Shown here in pieces: positions 1 to 6,463 of a stretch of DNA of 7,882 nucleotides (within the stretch, counting starts at the first letter, position 1; each line of letters begins with the position of its first letter). A program made the translations under genes and the position numbers. The notes below the pieces were generated by a model. That model had not been told where the DNA came from and made no database searches. It was given only the letters and a program-made list of their open reading frames with translations. This DNA comes from Dehalococcoidia bacterium. GTDB lineage: Bacteria > Chloroflexota > Dehalococcoidia > Dehalococcoidales > Fen-1064. Location: positions 1-7,882 of the forward strand of contig DUES01000177.1 in assembly GCA_011192055.1 (NCBI GenBank). The letters run 5' to 3'.

Positions 1-403
1 GATACTGGCGCAGGCCGTCTTCTTCTGGAATATGATGCAGATGTGTCACGTACACATCGACTAGATGTTTTTCAATACAAATACGTACAACCTGCGCGAT
101 CCGACCACGAGAAAGATAGTCAAGGTTCCCGGTTTCAACAACAGGAAAACGTGAGAGTAGTCCCTCAGCCTCATCCTCAGACCAGTAGCCAGACTTAGTC
201 TGCTGGACGAGAGCATATTGGAGTTTGAAACGTTTGTTGATCTCAGTTTGCAGCCAGCGTCCTGTCTGAAGAGGTACTGAAATCTCGTTGAGAGCCATTA
301 GGTCGGGGCGCAACTCACCCATCTGCTCGACAATCAACTCACGTCGTTCGGTCCAGCGTGTGAATCCCTGATGCAGATTTAACAGCGCCACTCGAAAAGC
401 CAT
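1..403 (-). CDS. Endonuclease/exonuclease/phosphatase-fold protein, N-terminal part (3' end cut by window edge)
   Basis: The minus-strand frame opens with ATG at 403-401 and stays open for 134 codons to the left edge, so the C-terminal half (including the usual catalytic Asp/His near the end of the family) is not visible. What is seen fits the Mg-dependent EEP (DNase I-like) fold: an N-terminal strand ending in LNLHQG (Asn9), a metal-ligand Glu in the ALNEI motif (Glu40), GLLSRFPV (residues 81-88, the family's LSRFP motif) and a VTHLHH strand (residues 119-124). A GAGG Shine-Dalgarno sequence sits 6 bases before the ATG, which supports this start. There is no signal peptide, so it is probably cytoplasmic. 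Family members include DNA-repair nucleases, phosphoinositide-type phosphatases and sphingomyelinase-like enzymes; the substrate cannot be told from this half. It is divergent from the LysE exporter gene, and no functional link between them is apparent. Confidence 0.85.
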   Translation of the reverse strand, partial: MAFRVALLNLHQGFTRWTERRELIVEQMGELRPDLMALNEISVPLQTGRWLQTEINKRFKLQYALVQQTKSGYWSEDEAEGLLSRFPVVETGNLDYLSRGRIAQVVRICIEKHLVDVYVTHLHHIPEEDGLRQY

Positions 404-426
404 AGTCTACCTCGTACACTCAATAC

Positions 427-455
427 AGCAGGGATATATCTTAGCATGCCCTGCT
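427..455. promoter_or_regulatory. Inverted repeat between divergent genes (possible operator or leader hairpin)
   Basis: AGCAGGG (427-433) and CCCTGCT (449-455) are perfect 7-base inverted arms separated by 15 bases. The spacer begins with the rest of a short palindrome, GATATATC (433-440). The element lies in the gap between the nuclease gene (start at 403, minus) and the LysE gene (start near 562, plus), 24 bases upstream of the nuclease ATG. No convincing -35/-10 pair could be fixed on either strand in this gap. A repressor site shared by both genes or a 5'-leader hairpin of the nuclease transcript are both possible. The symmetry is seen; the role is inferred. Confidence 0.35.
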
Positions 456-545
456 ATACAGTGCCAGTCCTGCCTGTTCCAGCACAAGAGGCTGTTCGGA
501 TTTGTTACCTACCGGAGCCTGACATGAAGTCGGTATGCTACAATC

Positions 546-556
546 AGGAAGAGGTG
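546..556 (+). promoter_or_regulatory. Ribosome binding site supporting a TTG start of the LysE gene
   Basis: AGGAAGAGGTG lies inside the reading frame that begins with ATG at 535. Its GAGG core ends 7 bases before TTG 562, an ideal spacing, whereas ATG 535 is preceded only by a weak GAAG. This decides the start in favour of TTG. Confidence 0.55.
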
Positions 557-561
557 TTGTC

Positions 562-1173
562 TTGCTGCCGGTACTGCTCAGTGTAGCCGTTATTTCATTA
601 TCCGGGGTGATGATGCCCGGACCTATGTTCGCCATAACCGTAGCCAAGAGCTACCGCAGTCCATGGGCGGGACCGCTGATATCCATCGGTCACGCGGTAA
701 TAGAAATCCCCATAATTCTGCTGATATACTTCGGTTTCGCGCGGTTCTTTGAAAACAGCACGGTTCAACTTGTCCTGAGTCTGGCGGGCGGTGCCATGAT
801 TATCTGGCTGGGTATCAGCATGTTCCGCGCCCGCGCTAAAGTAGTCCACCAGGGAAAAGACCTTTCCTATAATACCATTACGGCCGGTATAATTCTCACT
901 GCCCTCAATCCGTTTTTCCTTCTCTGGTGGGCAACCGTCGGCAGTATGCTCATCATGAAGGTGGTAGACTACGGTGCGGCGGGACTGGCTGCATTCACGG
1001 CTGTTCACTGGTCCTGCGACCTGGTGTGGTTATCAATTGTATCCGTCCTGATATACAGGACACAGGCGCTCTGGGGAAAACGGTTCCAGGAATGGCTTTT
1101 CATTGCCTGCAGCCTGTTGCTGGTTGGCTTCGGGGGCTGGTTTATCGTGTCCGGAATTCAGCAGGCGGTGTAG
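562..1173 (+). CDS. LysE/RhtB-family exporter (amino-acid/small-molecule efflux)
   Basis: This is an inner-membrane protein of about 203 residues with roughly six hydrophobic segments, the normal size for LysE-family translocators, which export amino acids or related metabolites using the proton gradient. In the frame counted from the upstream ATG at 535, family signatures are MMPGPM (residues 26-31, end of the first helix), GHAVIE (52-57) and an NPF motif (125-127), matching the conserved NP of the family. The start at TTG 562 is preferred: a strong Shine-Dalgarno stretch AGGAAGAGGTG (546-556) lies 7 bases upstream, and the PGP motif then falls at about residues 19-21 as in relatives. The ATG at 535 (212 residues) has no good ribosome site and would add a polar lead-in. 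The gene ends 24 bases from the convergent CDF gene. The substrate cannot be predicted; LysE-fold proteins also include Cd and Mn exporters of other subfamilies. Confidence 0.85.
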   Translation: MLPVLLSVAVISLSGVMMPGPMFAITVAKSYRSPWAGPLISIGHAVIEIPIILLIYFGFARFFENSTVQLVLSLAGGAMIIWLGISMFRARAKVVHQGKDLSYNTITAGIILTALNPFFLLWWATVGSMLIMKVVDYGAAGLAAFTAVHWSCDLVWLSIVSVLIYRTQALWGKRFQEWLFIACSLLLVGFGGWFIVSGIQQAV

Positions 1174-1194
1174 TCCTGATGCACTACCATACTT

Positions 1195-1215
1195 CCGTCA
1201 GCGTAGTCCTGACGG
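1195..1215. terminator. Hairpin between convergent LysE and CDF genes
   Basis: CCGTCAG (1195-1201) and CTGACGG (1209-1215) form a perfect 7-base-pair stem with a 7-base loop. The hairpin covers the stop codon of the CDF gene and begins 22 bases after the LysE stop. There is no T-run on either side, so it is not a classical intrinsic terminator; a rho-dependent or mRNA 3'-end-stabilising role is possible. A 10-base direct repeat, GTAGTCCTGA, occurs at 1170-1179 and again at 1203-1212 within the hairpin. Confidence 0.35.
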
Positions 1216-2121
1216 CTGGCGGCGCAGGCTGCAGGAGATAACGAAGCATTCCCGGCAATCCATGCGGCAGGGCTCACAGTGAATGGTGACGCTGGTATGG
1301 GACAGCTTTTTCCTGATATCCTCTTCAAGGTGGTCACACATTGCGTGTGCTTCTTCCAGGGTGGCGTTCCTGGGCATAACCAGGTGCAGGTCAATAAACC
1401 GCTGGTCTCCTGCTTTCCGGCTTCGTATCGAGTGGAAACCGGACAGTTGATCACGGTGTTCGTTGATAGTACTGGTTAGTATTTGCTCCTCTTCTTCAGG
1501 AAGCCGGACATCGGCTAACTCCCGGACGGATTCCCGGATAACATCATAAGCGGACTTGAATATCAGGGCCGTAACACCAAGGGCAATGATGGGGTCCAGG
1601 ATGACCAGACCGGTGAAACGGATTATTATCATTGCCAGCAGGACCCCGGCAGCAGAATAAATATCGGCGGTAATATTACGGGCAGACGCTTCCAGTGCTA
1701 GAGACTGGGTAGTCCGTGATACACGGTGAAGGTGACGGGCCAGTAATATGCTGACGACCATGGAGAACAGCATTACGCCGATACCGGCCTCGGTCATTTC
1801 TACCGTAGCGCCGTCAATAATGCGCCTGATTGCGGAGTATGCGATGAAGCTGCCGGCTCCAACAATCAGTACTGCCTGGATAATAGCGGCAATGCCCTCA
1901 GCCTTGGCGTGGCCAAACGGGTGTTCCTTGTCGGCAGGCATCATGGCAATGCGGATCGCGAAGAAGGTGACAATTACGGCAATCAGGTCAAGAGCACTGT
2001 CCATTGCCTGAGCGGTAATACTGATACTGCCTGTTACTATCGCCACGATAACCTTGACGGCTATCAGGACAATAACAGTCCCCAGGGCAAGCCTGGCAGC
2101 ACCACTTCTTGTAGCGAACAT
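1198..2121 (-). CDS. Cation diffusion facilitator (CDF) family metal transporter with cysteine-rich C-terminus
   Basis: This is a 307-residue inner-membrane divalent-metal/proton antiporter of the CDF family (FieF/YiiP type), with a six-helix membrane domain and a cytoplasmic C-terminal dimerisation domain from about residue 207. The TM2 site is DSALD (Asp41, Asp45), followed by HPFGHAKAE (67-75) and a DP in the last helix (176-177). The TM5 site reads NxxxD (Asn149, Asp153) where zinc/iron members have HxxxD, so metal preference is uncertain and may not be zinc. The C-terminal domain has the usual FHSIRSRKAG and VTIHCEP segments, then an unusual tail with CxxC-x3-CxxC (Cys282, 285, 289, 292) plus Cys297. 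The start is ATG with GGAAGGGA 9 bases upstream. It begins 24 bases after secF ends and is probably the last gene of the cca-secD-secF transcript. The family call is firm; the substrate is not. Confidence 0.93.
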   Translation of the reverse strand: MFATRSGAARLALGTVIVLIAVKVIVAIVTGSISITAQAMDSALDLIAVIVTFFAIRIAMMPADKEHPFGHAKAEGIAAIIQAVLIVGAGSFIAYSAIRRIIDGATVEMTEAGIGVMLFSMVVSILLARHLHRVSRTTQSLALEASARNITADIYSAAGVLLAMIIIRFTGLVILDPIIALGVTALIFKSAYDVIRESVRELADVRLPEEEEQILTSTINEHRDQLSGFHSIRSRKAGDQRFIDLHLVMPRNATLEEAHAMCDHLEEDIRKKLSHTSVTIHCEPCRMDCRECFVISCSLRRQPSGLR

Positions 2122-2145
2122 CAGGCAATATCCCTTCCGGACCTG

Positions 2146-3048
2146 TTATGTGGTCAGGGTCGGGCGTTGTATGAAGCCCCGCCAGTTACCCTTTTCCCAG
2201 ACCGCAAGTATCATTGGGGCTATGAAGAGAGAACTGTAGGTCCCTGCAATAACGCCGATTAACAGGACCACAGCAAAATTCTGTATCGACACCCCGACAA
2301 ACAGTACCAGAGCCAGAACCACCGCCAGAGTTGTCAGGCTGGTGTTGAGTGAGCGGCTCAGGGTTTCTACCAGGCTGGTATTGATTACCACGTTGAAACT
2401 GGGGCTGATTCCCCGCTGGACGTTCTCGCGTATCCGGTCAAAGACAACCACGGTATTGTTTACGCTGTAACCGATTACGGCAAGTATGCCGGTAATAAAC
2501 ATCAGGTTGATTTCCCAGTTGAATACCCCACCGAGGATAGAGAATATCCCGAGCACTACTACAAGGTCATGGACCAGGGCGATAACGGCACAGACGCCGT
2601 AGTGCAAGGGTTTCGGCATACGGCGGAAAGCCCATGTCAGGTAGATCAGTATGCCGACGGCTGATACACCAACGGCGATACCGGCTGTACGGGCTGTTTC
2701 TTCTGCAATTACCGGGTCAACGCTTTCAAAACCCATTTCCTCAGCCGGTCCAAATTTAGCTTCGAGCCCTTCCTCGATACCTGTTTTCTCCGCAGGAGTC
2801 AGGCGGACGGTGTGGATGGCTATGTCACCCTGCCACTCATCAACACGGCCACTGAAGCCCAGAGCAGTGAGTTCATCTTCCACGTCAGTCGCCTCGACAG
2901 CCTGCTCAAAACTCAACGTAGTGATTGAACCACTGCTGAAGTCTATCCCCGGTTCCAGTCCCAGCACCGCCAGGGCAATGGCACTGCCTGACAGGAGAAC
3001 TGCCGTAATAATGAAAAATACCGGTCTTTTACCAATAATATTAAACAT
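2146..3048 (-). CDS. secF: Protein translocase subunit SecF
   Basis: SecF (300 residues) pairs with SecD in the membrane; the complex binds emerging substrate with its periplasmic domains and couples proton flow to late steps of Sec export. Helix 1 spans about residues 11-31 and is followed by EPGIDFSSGS (32-41, usually GIDFTGG), a periplasmic domain to about 120, then five more helices with VHD (159-161), VIGYSVNNTVVVFDRIREN (191-209) and the NTSLTT helix start near 235. The family's NDT reads NNT here: Asn198 replaces the Asp that corresponds to Asp637 of Thermus SecDF, while Arg232, 34 residues on, matches Arg671. The start is the ATG at 3048 because AGGA lies just upstream and MFNIIGKRPV is the normal SecF N-terminus; the frame is open further upstream to 3108 but that part only overlaps secD. 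It overlaps the secD end by 8 bases, indicating coupled translation. Confidence 0.96.
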   Translation of the reverse strand: MFNIIGKRPVFFIITAVLLSGSAIALAVLGLEPGIDFSSGSITTLSFEQAVEATDVEDELTALGFSGRVDEWQGDIAIHTVRLTPAEKTGIEEGLEAKFGPAEEMGFESVDPVIAEETARTAGIAVGVSAVGILIYLTWAFRRMPKPLHYGVCAVIALVHDLVVVLGIFSILGGVFNWEINLMFITGILAVIGYSVNNTVVVFDRIRENVQRGISPSFNVVINTSLVETLSRSLNTSLTTLAVVLALVLFVGVSIQNFAVVLLIGVIAGTYSSLFIAPMILAVWEKGNWRGFIQRPTLTT

Positions 3049-4522
3049 CTTTCTTTCCTGAGTACATGGTGAACAGTCGGTCCTTTTTTGCCAGGCTGGT
3101 TCCCACAAAGAGCCGCAGGAGAGTCCTGGTCACGACGATAGCCGTAATCATGCTGACCGATACACCAATTAGTAGAGTTATACCGAAACCCTGTACTGAG
3201 CTGCCGAAGGCAATCGCTCCACCTATCCAGATGAGAATTCCGCATACAATCATGGTGGTGATATTGCTGTCTCTAATTGCCGTCCAGGCACGCTTGAAGC
3301 CGGCCTCAATTGCGGCTCCCAGTGTCCGGCCCATCTGGAACTCTTCTTTCATTCGTTCGAAGATGAGCACGTTGGCGTCTACCGCCATACCGATAGACAG
3401 GACGAAACCGCCGATGCCGGCCAGCGTGAGCGTTACTCCCAGTAACTTGAACAAGGCCAGCACCACCGTCCCGTAGAAGACCAGGGCAAGACTTGCCAAA
3501 AGCCCCGGAAGACGGTAGTACGCGGTCATAAAGAGCATGACCAGGATTATGCCAATCAGTCCTGCCCGGACACTGAGGTCAACGAAATCCTCCCCGAGTT
3601 TGGGCTTGACTGTCATTTCACCCACGTTCTTCAGCGGTACCGGGAGGCGTCCGGCATTAAGCTGCCGGGACAGCTCCGTTGCCTCATTGAGACTCAGTCC
3701 AGAAATCTGTCCCCGGTCCCGTATGACCGACTGGACAACCGGGGCGATCGGTTTGTTATCATCACCGAGCAGCGGCAGGGCATCGGCACCCTCACCTTCA
3801 TAAATCGCCATTGGCTCTTTATTCACGGACAGGCGCCCCGTAACCTCTTCCGATATCTTTGCCCCTTCTTCCGTCCATTCGAAAATCAGCAGTATCTCAC
3901 CGAAATCAGTGCGTGTTACGAAGGTATTCTCTTTGAAGTAGCTGCTGTTGAGTACTTTCTCCTGGCCATCAATCGTCGCCGTGGCGGGCACCCACATTCC
4001 TATCGTCTGGGCCTCTCCCAGTTCTTCTTCAGCCGGTTCTTCCTCCTCTACCGGGGCTTCTTCGCCGTCAACCGGCTCTTCATCTTCGGCAGGGGCTTCT
4101 TCTTCAGGTTCTGCCTCGACTTCCGCAGTATCTCCCCCGATGGGCACTTCCACCCATTCACGGAATTCCAGCAGTGCCGTCCGCCCGATGCGCTCTTTCT
4201 GTACATCCGTAATATCGGACCCGGGGAGTTCTACTACAATCTGGTCATCACCGCGCCTGCTGAATTCGGGTTCCGTGACACCCAGCGGATTAATACGGTC
4301 GGCAATGACAGCCAGTACGCCTTCCATAATCTCGTCTTCGGAGCCCGGGTCCACTTTTGAAAGGTCGGCCTGGTAGACAAGACGGACCCCGCCTTTAAGG
4401 TCAAGACCGAACTGAATACCCTGTCGTCCGAACCGTTCTCCCTCGATAGGGAGCAGCACCCAGAGCGCCAGAGCGAATACTACTATAATGGTAATGAGAA
4501 CCCAGGAATTTCTCTTGAGCAT
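3041..4522 (-). CDS. secD: Protein translocase subunit SecD
   Basis: SecD (493 residues) is the larger partner of SecF in the proton-driven accessory complex of the Sec translocon. Helix 1 is at about 7-24, followed by the conserved FGLDLKGG (38-45), the periplasmic P1 domain with DDQIVVELPGSD (92-103), LNAGRLPVPL (289-298), and five C-terminal helices from about 315 to 470. GMAVDANVLIFERMKEE (378-394) carries Asp382, equivalent to Asp340 of Thermus SecDF, the SecD residue of the proton pathway. Residues about 132-170 are a low-complexity Glu/Pro/Ala-rich acidic stretch inserted in P1, which is not part of the core fold. The start is ATG with AAGGGAAGAAG a few bases upstream; it follows cca by 28 bases and its end overlaps the secF start. 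It is of fairly normal length for a stand-alone SecD. Confidence 0.97.
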   Translation of the reverse strand: MLKRNSWVLITIIVVFALALWVLLPIEGERFGRQGIQFGLDLKGGVRLVYQADLSKVDPGSEDEIMEGVLAVIADRINPLGVTEPEFSRRGDDQIVVELPGSDITDVQKERIGRTALLEFREWVEVPIGGDTAEVEAEPEEEAPAEDEEPVDGEEAPVEEEEPAEEELGEAQTIGMWVPATATIDGQEKVLNSSYFKENTFVTRTDFGEILLIFEWTEEGAKISEEVTGRLSVNKEPMAIYEGEGADALPLLGDDNKPIAPVVQSVIRDRGQISGLSLNEATELSRQLNAGRLPVPLKNVGEMTVKPKLGEDFVDLSVRAGLIGIILVMLFMTAYYRLPGLLASLALVFYGTVVLALFKLLGVTLTLAGIGGFVLSIGMAVDANVLIFERMKEEFQMGRTLGAAIEAGFKRAWTAIRDSNITTMIVCGILIWIGGAIAFGSSVQGFGITLLIGVSVSMITAIVVTRTLLRLFVGTSLAKKDRLFTMYSGKKDV

Positions 4523-4550
4523 TTATCTTCTTCCCTTAATCGAGCCTCGT

Positions 4551-6086
4551 TTAACCCTTAGTAGACAGACGTTGACGGACAAATTCCAGTGCCTCCTGTT
4601 TCGTGGTAATTTCCCCGGCAGCCTGTCTCTCCCGCACTGTCTCAAGGAGTTCACCAAGTTGTACTCCCGGTTTCATGCCGAAGATGTTCATCAGGTCGTG
4701 GCCGTCTATTAGTTTGACCGGTAGTGTTTCGTTCTCCTGTCTGCTGTTTTCCTCGATTATGTATTCAACAATCTCAATATGCTCCTGCCAGCCTGCCGGA
4801 ATCAGGTGCGGGCCACGCGTGGCAAGGTGGTCAGCCAGGTTATGGAACAGTATCTCAACCGCAGCTTCTCCGGTATCACGGAAATAGCGGTAGACCGCCC
4901 GCCGTGTAGGAAGCCCGTCCTGGCTCATCTGCATCGGGCGCAGGTGATGTTCCACAATTGTCTCAACGAACCTGGTTTCCCGGTTACTGAACCGGAGCCG
5001 TTCCATGATATCGGTGACTATCCGGACTCCTTCGCTGGCATGCCCCAGGAAACGCATCCGGCCGTTGGTATCGATACCTTTGGTCTGAGGTTTGGCAACA
5101 TCATGCAGTAAGGCTGCCAGTTTGAGGAGTGACCTCCGGGTGCTCCCGCTGCTGATTTCCTGCCTGAAGAAGTCAGTCAGTTCCGGTGACCACGGTACTG
5201 CTGCCAGCAGTTTCCCGTTATCGTATTCCCAGGTACCTTCCCTCAGCAGGAAGTCTATCGCCAGCACGGTCTTCAGAGAGTGCTGAAAAATATCCCAGTA
5301 GTGCTCTTTGGGTTGTTCAATGTTTCTGGTTGTCTCCAGTTCGGGAATTACGGCTGTGAGCAGGCCCAGGCTGTCCAGATAGACCAGATAACGTCCGCTG
5401 TTATCAACAGCCAGCAGGCGGAGCAGCTCTTCCCTGACCCTCTCGCCGGCAATACCCTTTATCAGACCGGCATGACGCTGGATTTGAGCCTCAGTGACCG
5501 GGTCAATGCTGAAGTTGAGTTCGGCAGCCAGTCGTGCGGCTCTGAGCAGACGAATAGCATCGGACTGAAAAGCAGTCCCGGAAACGCTGCGGATTATACC
5601 GTGATTCAGGTCTTTCCGACCATTGAAGGGGTCTGCCAGCTTCACTGCCTCGCTGTCCGTAACCACCTGGTTGAGTTCGATTGCCATGGCATTAATTGTG
5701 AAGTCACGCCTTGCCAGGTCTTCACGGATACTGCCGGTAAGCGTGGAAAAGTCAACCTGCCACTGCCCTTCTCCGGGAACACCTGTGCTGTCTGCCAGTA
5801 CCACCCGTCCGACGCCGTTCTTCTCATCCAGTGGAACGAAGCTGCCACCCAGTTTTCGTGCTACGGACCGGGCTATTTCCAGGGCATCAGCAGCCACCGC
5901 GATGTCGATGTCACCGGTATGGCGGTGCAGCAGAACGTCCCGGACGAAGCCACCGACCAGGTATGCCGGAACCTCCTGCCCGGAGAGAAGGTTGTTTATC
6001 CCGGTCAATAGCGACCGGACATAAGTATCTATTGTAATACAGACGAAGCTTTCCCTTACTTCTTCGCTGGATTTTAGTCCCATCAT
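4551..6086 (-). CDS. cca: Class II tRNA nucleotidyltransferase (CCA-adding type) with HD domain
   Basis: This 511-residue cytoplasmic protein belongs to the class II nucleotidyltransferases that add or repair the 3' CCA of tRNA. The catalytic head has YLVGGFVRD (42-50), the metal-binding TGDIDIA (Asp59, Asp61), the RRDFTINAMA motif (126-135), DPFNGRKDL (152-160), and DAIRLLRAARLAAEL (176-190), which holds the base-selecting arginine region, then ERVREEL (215-221). The second half is an HD-type metal-dependent phosphohydrolase-like domain: LLHDVAKP (326-333; His328, Asp329), GHASEGV (348-354) and EHHLRP (379-384). The family also contains A-adding and CC-adding enzymes and bacterial poly(A) polymerases, which sequence alone separates poorly, so exact specificity is inferred. 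The first of two adjacent ATGs is at 6086; its ribosome site is weak (GGGA about 13 bases upstream), so a slightly different start is possible. It heads the secD-secF-CDF group behind a good promoter. Confidence 0.93.
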   Translation of the reverse strand: MMGLKSSEEVRESFVCITIDTYVRSLLTGINNLLSGQEVPAYLVGGFVRDVLLHRHTGDIDIAVAADALEIARSVARKLGGSFVPLDEKNGVGRVVLADSTGVPGEGQWQVDFSTLTGSIREDLARRDFTINAMAIELNQVVTDSEAVKLADPFNGRKDLNHGIIRSVSGTAFQSDAIRLLRAARLAAELNFSIDPVTEAQIQRHAGLIKGIAGERVREELLRLLAVDNSGRYLVYLDSLGLLTAVIPELETTRNIEQPKEHYWDIFQHSLKTVLAIDFLLREGTWEYDNGKLLAAVPWSPELTDFFRQEISSGSTRRSLLKLAALLHDVAKPQTKGIDTNGRMRFLGHASEGVRIVTDIMERLRFSNRETRFVETIVEHHLRPMQMSQDGLPTRRAVYRYFRDTGEAAVEILFHNLADHLATRGPHLIPAGWQEHIEIVEYIIEENSRQENETLPVKLIDGHDLMNIFGMKPGVQLGELLETVRERQAAGEITTKQEALEFVRQRLSTKG

Positions 6087-6154
6087 CTGGTCATTGTTCC
6101 CGTTAATAGACCACCTTGCAAAATCTCGTGGCAGTCTGCGTACAGTCTTCCAAC

Positions 6155-6183
6155 ACTATACATTGAGTACACTTAATTATCAA
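6155..6183 (-). promoter_or_regulatory. Sigma-70 type promoter for the cca-secD-secF-CDF operon
   Basis: Read on the minus strand, a -35 hexamer TTGATA (6183-6178) and a -10 hexamer TATAGT (6160-6155) are separated by exactly 17 bases. Each matches the consensus at five of six positions. Transcription would begin near 6148, giving a leader of about 60 bases before the cca ATG. The leader holds a small TGGTC/GACCA inverted repeat (6088-6113) next to the start codon. Confidence 0.7.
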
Positions 6184-6202
6184 GCCCTTGCACTCTCTCT
6201 AG

Positions 6203-6463
6203 AATCCGTGAATCCAAGTTCAAAAAGCCCACCTCATGGGTGCAACATCAGATTCACGGATTTCCGTGTCATTGCGAGCTTACCTGCCAGCTTTGCCAGC
6301 CGGCCGAAGCGGTCGCCACTGGACTCAGTGGCGCGCAATCTCGTCTCCATTTCTATAGATTACTGCAATCCTGTAAGGATTGCCATAATCCCTGGAGGAT
6401 TGCTTTGTCGCCTGCGGCTTCTCGCAATGACAGGTGAGGTTTCCCGCAGAGAATCCACGGATT
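6203..6463. repeat. Nested palindromic element (MITE/REP-like) between cca and nuoA
   Basis: The core (6267-6432, 166 bases) has perfect 12-base terminal inverted repeats, TGTCATTGCGAG (6267-6278) and CTCGCAATGACA (6421-6432). Inside are two further perfect hairpins: CGCCACTG/CAGTGGCG (6314-6321, 6326-6333, 4-base loop) and GCAATCCT/AGGATTGC (6365-6372, 6376-6383, 3-base loop), with a second AGGATTGC at 6396-6403. Outside the core, AATCCGTGAATC (6203-6214) is the exact inverse of GATTCACGGATT (6251-6262), and a related AATCCACGGATT follows at 6452-6463, so CACGGATT flanks the core as a direct repeat (6255-6262, 6456-6463). The TCATTGCGAG...CTCGCAATGA type of palindrome is a known dispersed non-coding repeat of many bacterial genomes and is often mistranslated as short proteins. 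It encodes no transposase, so it would be a non-autonomous element. Confidence 0.7.

Noticed and set aside
598..1008. Minus-strand open frame opposite the LysE gene
   Set aside because: The plus strand has clear LysE motifs and helices; the antisense frame is polar, unrecognised and without a ribosome site.
3049..3108. Longer SecF with 20 extra N-terminal residues
   Set aside because: The added part overlaps secD, contains no SecF-like sequence, and the internal ATG at 3048 has a good ribosome site and the normal SecF N-terminus.
3948..4376. Serine-rich open frame on the plus strand
   Set aside because: It is the antisense reading of the acidic, GAA/GAG-rich part of secD; the serine runs are simply the complement of the glutamate codons.
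5280..6011. Long plus-strand open frame (243 codons) opposite cca
   Set aside because: The minus strand here carries every motif of the nucleotidyltransferase; the plus-strand frame has no ribosome site and no recognisable family.
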